6,856 bases of DNA, from the NCBI GenBank assembly GCA_027074515.1, contig JALTCQ010000081.1:1-6856 (forward strand). The letters are read 5' to 3'. Shown here piece after piece: positions 1-5,974 of this stretch; the stretch's first letter is position 1, and the number at the start of each line of letters is the position of its first letter. This DNA comes from Microcaldota archaeon. GTDB taxonomy: Archaea > Iainarchaeota > Iainarchaeia > JAADDC01. A program made the translations under genes and the position numbers. The notes under the pieces were generated by a model. It did no database searches and was not told where the DNA came from. It was given only the letters and a program-made list of their open reading frames with translations.

Positions 1-5
1 AAAAG
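1..5 (-). terminator. possible oligo-T terminator of tRNA-Glu
   Basis: Read on the minus strand, the bases downstream of the tRNA end in CTTTT at the window edge. Archaeal transcription commonly stops at T-runs. The run is cut by the edge of the window, so its true length is unknown. Confidence 0.3.
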
Positions 6-27
6 AGCCTTACCGATATGGCGGCTA

Positions 28-102
28 TGCTCCGGCCGGGATTTGAACCCGGGTCGCGGGCTCGAAAGGCCCGCATGCTTAACCTGGCTACACCACCGGA
101 GC
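28..102 (-). tRNA. trnE: tRNA-Glu (anticodon UUC)
   Basis: This 75-nt minus-strand tRNA folds fully by hand. The acceptor stem GCTCCGG pairs over 7 bp with CCGGAGC, and the discriminator is A at position 28. The D stem GTGT/GCAT has two G-U pairs. The anticodon stem CGGGC/GCCCG closes the loop CTTTCGA, which gives anticodon TTC and reads glutamate GAA (and GAG by wobble). The variable loop has 4 nt, and the T arm is CCGGG-TTCAAAT-CCCGG. No CCA is encoded, since the discriminator is followed by TAG, so CCA must be added after transcription as is usual in archaea. There is no intron. A guide sRNA lies about 55 bases upstream on the same strand, so a shared precursor is possible. Confidence 0.97.
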
Positions 103-142
103 AGCCAAGACCGTGGAAGCATAGAATTTCAAGCAAGGAATG

Positions 143-150
143 CTTTAAAG
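143..150 (-). promoter_or_regulatory. TATA-like box upstream of tRNA-Glu
   Basis: The palindromic block CTTTAAAG lies about 44 bases upstream of the mature tRNA 5' end. With the usual 25-27 base spacing, transcription would start near position 120 and give a leader of about 18 nt for RNase P to remove. It touches the 3' flank of the guide sRNA, so the two RNA genes are packed end to end. The alternative is that the tRNA is transcribed from the sRNA promoter. Confidence 0.4.
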
Positions 151-156
151 TGATGA

Positions 157-216
157 CTATCAGCACTGCTATCTCTCATCATCGCGGAGCTCAGCCGAAA
201 CCTCCGTCATCACTAC
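157..216 (-). ncRNA. box C/D guide sRNA (2'-O-methylation guide)
   Basis: Read on the minus strand, the order is box C GTGATGA (213-207), a 12-nt guide CGGAGGTTTCGG (206-195), box D' CTGA (194-191), an 8-nt spacer, box C' ATGATGA (182-176), a second 12-nt guide GAGATAGCAGTG (175-164), and box D CTGA (163-160). All four boxes match the archaeal consensus exactly, and both guides have the canonical 12 nt. Such RNAs bind L7Ae, Nop5 and fibrillarin and direct ribose methylation of rRNA or tRNA at the base paired five positions upstream of D or D'. This predicts the G in CACTGCTATCTC and the second A in CCGAAACCTCCG as targets; I could not assign these to an rRNA or tRNA. The outer stem next to the boxes is only about 2 bp. 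The 8-nt D'-C' spacer is longer than the common 3-5 nt. Confidence 0.85.
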
Positions 217-390
217 AATAACGAGGGACTACATGTTTTTATCAAAGTCAGGGAGTGGAAGATCAAGGACGTTGGACTTCTTCTGCTGGGAACCAGCGCG
301 CCTATGGTAGCGATAGTTATCACATACGGGTATTGAAGTGTATCATACTGTACCAAAGCACATGGTGGCGGATTGAACAACCACCGAATC
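217..390. other. intergenic stretch without a supported gene
   Basis: Apart from the sRNA TATA-like box at 236-243, I find no complete gene here on either strand. The visible structure is a small perfect hairpin at 285-297 (GCTGG, GAA loop, CCAGC) and a weak GGTGG/CCACC inverted repeat at 364-385. One plus-strand frame ending in TGA at 334-336 encodes a hydrophobic tail but has no usual start codon; see the rejected items. Confidence 0.6.
236..243 (-). promoter_or_regulatory. TATA-like box for the C/D sRNA
   Basis: On the minus strand the block GATAAAAA is centred about 25-27 bases upstream of box C (213). This is the standard archaeal spacing for transcription starting just before box C, around 213-216. 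It supports an independent sRNA gene, although it is a short and degenerate motif. Confidence 0.45.
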
Positions 391-396
391 TTTATC
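391..396 (+). promoter_or_regulatory. TATA-like box of the HD hydrolase gene
   Basis: TTTATC is centred about 25 bases before the ATG at 418. That places transcription start at or next to the start codon and implies a leaderless mRNA. It also argues against the upstream in-frame TTG at 373, which would lie before the promoter. Confidence 0.5.
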
Positions 397-417
397 CTCT
401 TTTTAGCAGATTATACC

Positions 418-1137
418 ATGGTGGCTGAAATCGAGAAGCTCGTGAAGATGGCAAAAGATGAAATACACGACAGGATCGTTCGCGACACAGTTCTCGACAT
501 ACTCACCAACCCGAAGATCACTTTCGCAGACGTGGAGCCAAAAATAAGAATAGAGGAGTCCCCCGCGGCACCGAAGGCGCACCACTCCTATCCCGGTGGG
601 CTCATAGATCACACGATCGGTGTCACAATCCTCGCCAAGCACTTCACCAACGCATTCTCTGAGCTCTACGGATATTCAGTCAAGAGGGATTACGTTATCG
701 GAGCCGCACTGCTCCACGACATCTTCAAGTACTACCAGTACGAGCACGACGAGACGACAGGTGGGTTCCGCCAGAGGGAGGACTGGTATTTACAGCACGA
801 TTTCGCACTCATTGCAGAACTGGCTCACCGCCATGCGCCGGAGTACCTGATACGGGTGTGCGCCGAGGCTCATGGGTTCAACGTCTTGGCCACGCCAGAG
901 GGGCAAATAGTACATCTCGCCGACTCAACAGATTCGAAGTTCGCCGCAAAGATCCAGGATATCGTGTACAAGGCGTGCATAGACCTGGAGAGGGAAACGG
1001 ACGGGAAGATCCTTGCAATAAAGGCATACTACGCCCTTGTGTCAAAACACTCGCTATACGAGCTAGCAAGGATAGCACAAGAGAACGGGAGCAAAGCGCT
1101 AAGAGAATTCATAAAGAAAGAATTAGGGGTTCAGTAG
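418..1137 (+). CDS. HD-domain metal-dependent phosphohydrolase
   Basis: The product has 239 residues and is a predicted cytosolic hydrolase of the HD superfamily, whose members cleave phosphate esters (nucleotides, cyclic nucleotides or RNA ends) with metal held by His and Asp. Visible motifs are HHSYPGGLIDHT (55-66, with H65), the HD doublet in LLHDIFKY (H100-D101), further histidines H127 and H152, and a late Asp in LADSTD (D169). The order H...HD...H...H...D is typical of a complete HD site. The SYPGGL-DHT signature is shared with archaeal predicted HD hydrolases and YhaM-type nucleases, but the substrate cannot be read from sequence. ATG 418 is chosen because a TATA-like box lies about 25 bases upstream and no Shine-Dalgarno is seen. 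An in-frame TTG at 373 would add 15 residues. The 3' end overlaps the convergent ssb gene. Confidence 0.88.
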   Translation: MVAEIEKLVKMAKDEIHDRIVRDTVLDILTNPKITFADVEPKIRIEESPAAPKAHHSYPGGLIDHTIGVTILAKHFTNAFSELYGYSVKRDYVIGAALLHDIFKYYQYEHDETTGGFRQREDWYLQHDFALIAELAHRHAPEYLIRVCAEAHGFNVLATPEGQIVHLADSTDSKFAAKIQDIVYKACIDLERETDGKILAIKAYYALVSKHSLYELARIAQENGSKALREFIKKELGVQ

Positions 1138-1535
1138 CGACCCCTTCCGCCGAAGGACCTGCCCCTGCCAGGGAAGTCGTAGCGCCTCGGCTGCTGGAAT
1201 TCGCGGTCAGACACGTTGTTGTCCGTGTTGGCCTCGAAATCCGCCTCAACCTTCTCCATCTTACCGTACTTCCCCACGTTCAGGCGCAGGTGGCCACGGA
1301 TGACGGTTGTGTAGCCGTTCTCGATGTGAACGTAATCGCCAGGGCTGACAGCGTCCGCACTCTCGTCCCAGAGGGACATGACAACGGAGCCGCTCTCGTC
1401 TCCAACGAGGTACTCCTTCAAGTGGTGCTGCGAACCATCCTTCTTGGAGGTAATTTCCTTGTCCTCCACAACATCTTCTACCTTGACCGTCACGTCCACG
1501 TTACGCATGGACGGACGGAGATCTGCAACGTTCAT
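1131..1535 (-). CDS. ssb: single-OB-fold ssDNA-binding protein (SSB) with Arg/Gly tail
   Basis: The 134-residue product binds single-stranded DNA during replication, repair and recombination. Residues 1-100 form one OB fold and resemble the crenarchaeal SSB: LRPSMRNVDVTVKV at 6-19, LVGDESGSVVMSLWDE at 43-58, IENGYTT at 71-77. W56 is kept, while the two other DNA-stacking aromatics of Sulfolobus SSB (W75 and F79, from memory) appear here as Y75 and I79. Residues 101-134 are a disordered tail ending in repeated GRG/GGRG. It lacks the acidic tip that recruits partners in bacterial and Sulfolobus SSBs. Start 1535 is chosen because GAGGTG lies 6 bases upstream; an in-frame ATG at 1559 would add 8 residues. 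The gene is divergent from the reverse gyrase operon and its stop overlaps that of the HD gene. Confidence 0.88.
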   Translation of the reverse strand: MNVADLRPSMRNVDVTVKVEDVVEDKEITSKKDGSQHHLKEYLVGDESGSVVMSLWDESADAVSPGDYVHIENGYTTVIRGHLRLNVGKYGKMEKVEADFEANTDNNVSDREFQQPRRYDFPGRGRSFGGRGRY

Positions 1536-1541
1536 TTTGTA

Positions 1542-1547
1542 CACCTC
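1542..1547 (-). promoter_or_regulatory. Shine-Dalgarno site of ssb
   Basis: GAGGTG on the minus strand ends 6 bases before ATG 1535 and is complementary to the archaeal 16S 3' end. It selects this ATG over the in-frame ATG at 1559, which has no comparable site. Confidence 0.75.
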
Positions 1548-1575
1548 GGTACGTCGCAAGGATTGGTATGTGAGG

Positions 1576-1585
1576 ATTTATAAAA
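1576..1585. promoter_or_regulatory. shared TATA-like block between ssb and the reverse gyrase operon
   Basis: The block ATTTATAAAA reads as a TATA box on both strands. To the right, its centre lies about 28 bases before GTG 1609 of the UPF0282 gene. To the left, the usual spacing puts a start near 1553-1555, leaving an ssb leader of about 20 nt that includes its Shine-Dalgarno. I see no other TATA-like block in the gap, so one element may direct both transcripts. Confidence 0.55.
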
Positions 1586-1608
1586 TGGTGAGCAACACGT
1601 ATTTTCCT

Positions 1609-2466
1609 GTGAAGCTCCTGACCCTGGCCTCGGACTCCCTAGGAGTCAGATCCATGGCCGTGTACGTGGAATGCTGTGGAAGGAGAATACTCATTGATCC
1701 AAGCGCCGCTCTGGGCCCAAGACGTTACGGACTGCCGCCAACACCCGTAGAAGAGGAAGCACTGGCCTTTGCAAGCCAAAGAATCAGGGAGCTTGCCGAG
1801 AGGGCAGACACGTTAGTAGTCACTCACTACCATTGGGATCACTACGACCCGGAGCTTCTGAACGCGTTAACGGACAAGAAACTCTACGTGAAAGACCCCA
1901 AGAACGACATAAACTACTCACAGCGAAGAAGGGCTTCTCTGTTGCACAGGGATTACGTGGCGGCTGACGGAAAAGAGTTTGATGATATCTCCTTCTCGCC
2001 GGCACTACCCCACGGGCCAGAGAGGACGAGGCTAGGCTACGTAATCGCCGTGCGAGTGGGGGATCTAGTTTTCTCCTCGGACATTCAAGGGCCAGTGAGC
2101 GAGAGGGCAGCCGAGTGGATAATCAGCCAGAATCCAAAAATACTCATCATGGACGGGCCGCCCACGTACTTCCTGGGCTACAAGTTCGCCGCCGCGGATA
2201 GGGACAAGGCGGTGGAGAACCTCACGCGAATCATGGGGGAGACGGACCTCAAGACGCTCGTTCTGGACCACCACTTGACGAGGGACCTGATATACAGGGA
2301 GCGATTCCCGGTTTTTGACAAGGCAGAGGAACTTGGCGTGAGAATAACCACGTACGCGGAGCAGAGGGGATTAGAGCCCATATTCCTGGAGGCGTGGAGG
2401 AAGGACATCACGAAGGGTGTAAAAGAGGTTGGAACAGAAGTGATACGGAGGGCCTACGATGTATGA
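1609..2466 (+). CDS. UPF0282-family metallo-beta-lactamase-fold hydrolase
   Basis: The 285-residue product (counted from GTG 1609) belongs to the archaeal UPF0282 group of metallo-beta-lactamase-fold proteins; its biochemical activity is not known to me. Family features are LASDSLGVRSMA (6-17), ALGPRRYGLPPTP (34-46), the metal motif THYHWDH (72-78), a later His (H135), the bridging Asp in SSDIQGP (D158) and the terminal DHH (220-222). The ligands needed for a two-metal hydrolase are therefore present. It has no signal peptide or membrane segment. GTG 1609 is preferred because family members begin almost directly before the ASDSLGVRSMA segment and a TATA box lies about 28 bases upstream. ATG 1585, within or beside that TATA box and preceded by a GAGG, would add 8 residues. 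Its last 8 bases overlap the reverse gyrase start, so the two are probably translationally coupled. Confidence 0.85.
   Translation: MKLLTLASDSLGVRSMAVYVECCGRRILIDPSAALGPRRYGLPPTPVEEEALAFASQRIRELAERADTLVVTHYHWDHYDPELLNALTDKKLYVKDPKNDINYSQRRRASLLHRDYVAADGKEFDDISFSPALPHGPERTRLGYVIAVRVGDLVFSSDIQGPVSERAAEWIISQNPKILIMDGPPTYFLGYKFAAADRDKAVENLTRIMGETDLKTLVLDHHLTRDLIYRERFPVFDKAEELGVRITTYAEQRGLEPIFLEAWRKDITKGVKEVGTEVIRRAYDV
2447..2452 (+). promoter_or_regulatory. Shine-Dalgarno site of reverse gyrase
   Basis: GGAGGG lies inside the end of the UPF0282 gene and ends 6 bases before ATG 2459, which supports that start and coupled translation. Confidence 0.65.
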
Positions 2467-5400
2467 GAAGGCACGATTCACCACGCTCTGTCCAAACTGC
2501 GAGGGAGAGATCACGGACATCCGCCTGCGGATCAAAAACCCCTGTAATCACTGCCTTGGTGGAGAAATACGTGAGGGGGATTACGAGAAGCTTGTACAGA
2601 GCATATTTGAAGCACTGGAGCAAAAGGGGACATTGAAGAAATACCAAACAATACACGACGTCATCAGCAGGACGGCAGATTTCCGAAAATTCTTCAAAAA
2701 GGCCACGGGACTGAAGATCTGGAGCGCCCAGAGGACTTGGGCAAAGCGATTTTTTATAGGCAAGTCCTTCTCCATCGTAGCGCCCACGGGCATAGGGAAA
2801 ACATCCTTCGGAATGGTTCTGGCACTCTATCTTGCAAAAGAGGGAGAGAAGACGTATATCCTCGTCCCAACAACGGCACTCCTGCTCCAAATAGAGGAAC
2901 GACTGAAGGAGTTCGCAGAAAAGGCGTATCCCGACGCGCGCATCGTGGCGATCCACGGAAAGCTCAAGAAGAAGGAAAAAGAAGAGAGAACAGAGCAGAT
3001 AAGGACGGGAAACTTTGACATACTCATCACAACCACGCAGTTCCTCACACGAAACTTCGACATGGTCAAGGACATTAAATTCGACCTCGTGTTCGTGGAC
3101 GACGTGGACGCAATCTTACGCGCCTCCAAAAACATCGACAGAATTCTACAAATGCTGGGATACGACGAGGAAATCCTTGCAAAGACCTACGAGCTAATCA
3201 AAGCGAAATTCACCATCGCTTTCCGCAAAAACGACAAGGAGCTGAGCCAACGCATAGAAGAGCTCCAAAAGGCGGTGGATCAATACAAGAAAATGCACAG
3301 AACAGGGCAGCTCATCGTGTCCACGGCAACGGGCAGGGCATACGGTATTCGTGTCAAACTATTTAGGGAACTGATGGGATTCGACATAGGGAGCACACGA
3401 GCAAACCTAAGAAAGATCACAAATATATATGCCGAAGCGGAAGACCCTGTCGCGCAGACCACAGAAATTATACATAAAATGGGCAAGGGCGGACTGATCT
3501 TCGTACCAACCGACAAAGGGAAAGCATTCGCAGAGCAGATAGTGGCAAAGCTCGGAAAGAAGGGGATAAACGCGGTGCTGGCAACGGGCGACAACGTAAG
3601 CACAGTTCTCCCAGACTTCCAAGCAGGGAAGATAGATGCCCTAGTCGGCATGGCAGCTTACTACGGAGCGATCGTCCGCGGAATCGACCTGCCCGAGACC
3701 GTGCGCTACGCGATATTCACGGGGGTTCCCAAGTTCAAGTTCAACCTCCGCTTCGAGGGTGCGCCAGAAGGAAGAATAGCGTATCTGCTCGACGTGGTTG
3801 CGGACCACATAGACGACGAAAAGGAAGCATCGGAGCTCAGACGCTTAGCAAATCGCGTCAGGCGGATGAGAAGGGCAGAAGAGGTAGAAAAAGCTCGGCA
3901 AATACTTGCAGAGTACTTTTCAGACCGCGCATTCCTGGAACGGGTCAAGGAAAGCGATGAAGTGGCAATCGTAGAGGAAAATGGAGAAATAAAGATCCTC
4001 ATAGCCGATGCAAAGACATACATCCAGGCATCGGGTAGAACGTCGCGTATGTTCGCCGGCGGGGTCACAGAGGGTGCGTCCTTTGTTCTGGTAGACGATA
4101 AGCGCGTATTCAAGCAGTTAGAACGATATCTGCGCTACGTGCTGGACGAGGAGTTTGTTCCGCTAGAAGATGTGGACTTGAAAGACTTGAAGAAGCGCGT
4201 AGACGAGAGTAGAGCAAGGATCGGGAAGGCAAAGGACTACGACCCCGTAAAAACCGTTCTGTTCGTCGTGGAGTCACCGAACAAGGCGAGGACCATAGCA
4301 AACTTCTTTGGAAAGCCATCAGTGTACAGGATCGGGAGCATACAGGGCTACGAGGTGACCACGGGCAAGTATATTCTCAATGTCGTGGCGACGCGGGGCC
4401 ACATGTTCGATCTGGTGACGGATAGGGGCATACACGGGGTGGAGAAGAAGGGCGACTGGTTTGTTCCAGTCTACACGACGATAAAGTACTGTCGGCGCTG
4501 CGGAGTGCAGACCGTGGAGAACGTATGCCCCGTATGCGGTAGCAGCGAGTACCTGGAGGACGCGCAGTGGAGGGTGAATGCCTTACGCGTTTTTGCACTA
4601 GAAAGTGACTACGCAATAATTGGTACCGACCCGGACCGCGAGGGAGAGAAGATAGCGTGGGACACGGCGCTGGCAATAAGCCCCTACGTGCCGACCCTCG
4701 TGCGTGCGGAGTTCCACGAGGTGACGAGAAGTGCGATTCTCCGCGCCCTGGAGGAGACGAGGGAGATAGATGAGCACCTCGTGGAAGCGCAGATCGTTAG
4801 AAGAGTAGAGGACAGGTGGATTGGATTTGAGCTCTCCAACAAGCTACAAGAAGCCTTCGGGAACAAGACACTCTCCGCGGGCCGCGTCCAGACCCCTGTC
4901 CTCGGTTGGATCATAAAGAGGAATGAGGAGCACAAGAAGAGCGTCGCAGTGTTCCTGAGCGTCCGAGCAGGCAACCAAGAAGTGGTGTTTGAGACGCCGC
5001 ACCATACCGTTCGAGAGGCAGAAAAGGCTGTGACTGGAAAGAAGTTGCAGATCCAAGTATTGAAGCGCTGGACGGAAGAGATAAACCCGACGCCACCATT
5101 CTCCACGGACACCATGCTCAGGGAAGCCACAACGAAGATGAGACTGGGCGCGAAGGAAGTCATGGCACTGGCGCAGGACCTGTTCGAAGCGGGTCTCATC
5201 ACGTACCACAGAACGGACACCACGCGCGTATCTCCGGCGGGAATGGCGGTTGCAAGGGAGTACATACGGGACAAGTTCGGAGAGGAAAGGTACAAGGGCC
5301 GTAGCTGGGGAGAAGGTGGGGCCCACGAGTGTATAAGACCCACGAAGCCCATGGACACGGAAACGCTCATACGCCTGCTTAGGGAAGGAGAATTAAACAT

Positions 5401-5974
5401 CCAAGGGCTCACGAAGAAGCACTTGCACCTCTACTCCATCATATTCTCTCGGTTCATGGCGTCACAGATGATTCCGGCACAGGTGGAGAAATCCGAAGTC
5501 GAATACGAGATCGCAGAGCTGAAAACGAAGGAAGAGCACATCGTCAACGTTTTAGAACCTGGTTGGTTCTTGGTAAGGCCCGTGCAGATCGCAGAGATAA
5601 AAGATGGGGAATATGAGCCAGATCGTGTCAAGGCGTTCAAGATGGCGAAGGTTCCGCTCTACTCGCAGGCAGACATCGTCGCACTCATGCGTGAGAGGGG
5701 AATCGGCAGGCCAAGCACCTACGCCACGATCATACAGAAGCTCCTGAACCGCAAGTACGTGATGGAGTCCAAGACGAAGGGGAAGCTGTACCCCACACCC
5801 CTTGGCGTAAAGGTCTATCAGTTCTTGGAGGAACGCTACGGCCAGTTCGTCTCAGAGGAGAGAACGCAGAGACTGGAGAAAACGCTAGACAAGATAGCAT
5901 CGGGGGAGATGAACTACCAGGATGCCATACGGGAAGATTACAAGGAAATACTGGCGATACGGGGAGAAACGTGA
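2459..5974 (+). CDS. rgy: reverse gyrase (helicase-topoisomerase IA fusion)
   Basis: At 1171 residues this has normal length, with no intein or frameshift. It uses ATP to introduce positive supercoils and is the hallmark enzyme of hyperthermophiles. Domains in order: N-terminal zinc finger (C11, C14, C29, C32); helicase lobe 1 with Walker A APTGIGKT (108-115), DDVD box (214-217) and STATGR (288-293); lobe 2 with the family signature YYGAIVRGIDLPE (401-413), GVPKFKF (422-428) and motif VI QASGRTSR (523-530), with a charged segment between them where a latch would sit. The topoisomerase half follows: Toprim VVESPNKA with catalytic E605, a second zinc finger (C678, C681, C690, C693), DPDREGE (724-730), active-site ITYHRTDTTR with Y916, and GRPSTYA (1083-1089). 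All catalytic residues are present. It overlaps UPF0282 upstream by 8 bp and the helical protein downstream by 4 bp. Confidence 0.98.
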   Translation: MYEKARFTTLCPNCEGEITDIRLRIKNPCNHCLGGEIREGDYEKLVQSIFEALEQKGTLKKYQTIHDVISRTADFRKFFKKATGLKIWSAQRTWAKRFFIGKSFSIVAPTGIGKTSFGMVLALYLAKEGEKTYILVPTTALLLQIEERLKEFAEKAYPDARIVAIHGKLKKKEKEERTEQIRTGNFDILITTTQFLTRNFDMVKDIKFDLVFVDDVDAILRASKNIDRILQMLGYDEEILAKTYELIKAKFTIAFRKNDKELSQRIEELQKAVDQYKKMHRTGQLIVSTATGRAYGIRVKLFRELMGFDIGSTRANLRKITNIYAEAEDPVAQTTEIIHKMGKGGLIFVPTDKGKAFAEQIVAKLGKKGINAVLATGDNVSTVLPDFQAGKIDALVGMAAYYGAIVRGIDLPETVRYAIFTGVPKFKFNLRFEGAPEGRIAYLLDVVADHIDDEKEASELRRLANRVRRMRRAEEVEKARQILAEYFSDRAFLERVKESDEVAIVEENGEIKILIADAKTYIQASGRTSRMFAGGVTEGASFVLVDDKRVFKQLERYLRYVLDEEFVPLEDVDLKDLKKRVDESRARIGKAKDYDPVKTVLFVVESPNKARTIANFFGKPSVYRIGSIQGYEVTTGKYILNVVATRGHMFDLVTDRGIHGVEKKGDWFVPVYTTIKYCRRCGVQTVENVCPVCGSSEYLEDAQWRVNALRVFALESDYAIIGTDPDREGEKIAWDTALAISPYVPTLVRAEFHEVTRSAILRALEETREIDEHLVEAQIVRRVEDRWIGFELSNKLQEAFGNKTLSAGRVQTPVLGWIIKRNEEHKKSVAVFLSVRAGNQEVVFETPHHTVREAEKAVTGKKLQIQVLKRWTEEINPTPPFSTDTMLREATTKMRLGAKEVMALAQDLFEAGLITYHRTDTTRVSPAGMAVAREYIRDKFGEERYKGRSWGEGGAHECIRPTKPMDTETLIRLLREGELNIQGLTKKHLHLYSIIFSRFMASQMIPAQVEKSEVEYEIAELKTKEEHIVNVLEPGWFLVRPVQIAEIKDGEYEPDRVKAFKMAKVPLYSQADIVALMRERGIGRPSTYATIIQKLLNRKYVMESKTKGKLYPTPLGVKVYQFLEERYGQFVSEERTQRLEKTLDKIASGEMNYQDAIREDYKEILAIRGET
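5961..5966 (+). promoter_or_regulatory. Shine-Dalgarno site of the helical protein
   Basis: GGGGAG ends 4 bases before GTG 5971, inside the last codons of reverse gyrase. It supports the GTG over the in-frame ATG at 5995, whose only purine run sits directly against the start codon. Confidence 0.5.

Noticed and set aside
150..156. GTGATGA box C match on the plus strand
   Set aside because: It is the mirror half of the inverted repeat; no CTGA box follows at guide spacing on this strand, whereas the minus strand has all four boxes.
18..221. Plus-strand reading frame of 67 codons
   Set aside because: It runs antisense through tRNA-Glu and the sRNA; the protein has no recognisable features.
285..297. 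Small hairpin GCTGG-GAA-CCAGC
   Set aside because: Only 5 bp, with no T-run after it and no placement at a gene end; could be chance.
157..336. Plus-strand open frame of about 58 codons ending in a hydrophobic tail (DVGLLLLGTSAPMVAIVITYGY)
   Set aside because: It looks like a small membrane protein, but it has no ATG, GTG or TTG start before its hydrophobic segment, is preceded by two stop codons, and its first third is antisense to the C/D sRNA. An open frame of this length is not rare by chance. A gene remnant remains possible.
364..385. GGTGG...CCACC inverted repeat before the HD gene
   Set aside because: Only 5 bp with a 12-base loop, and upstream of the TATA-like box; an operator is possible but unsupported.
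858..1583. Long plus-strand frame of 241 codons across HD and ssb
   Set aside because: It is out of frame with HD and antisense to ssb, both of which are recognised families; its protein is low-complexity and unlike any family.
4684..5412. Long minus-strand frame of 242 codons inside reverse gyrase
   Set aside because: It lies antisense to the topoisomerase domain, which holds conserved catalytic motifs; the Ser/Arg-rich product is typical of a shadow frame.
2459..5974. Possible intein or split in reverse gyrase
   Set aside because: All motifs occur in order with normal spacing and total length; no extra block, stop or frameshift is visible.
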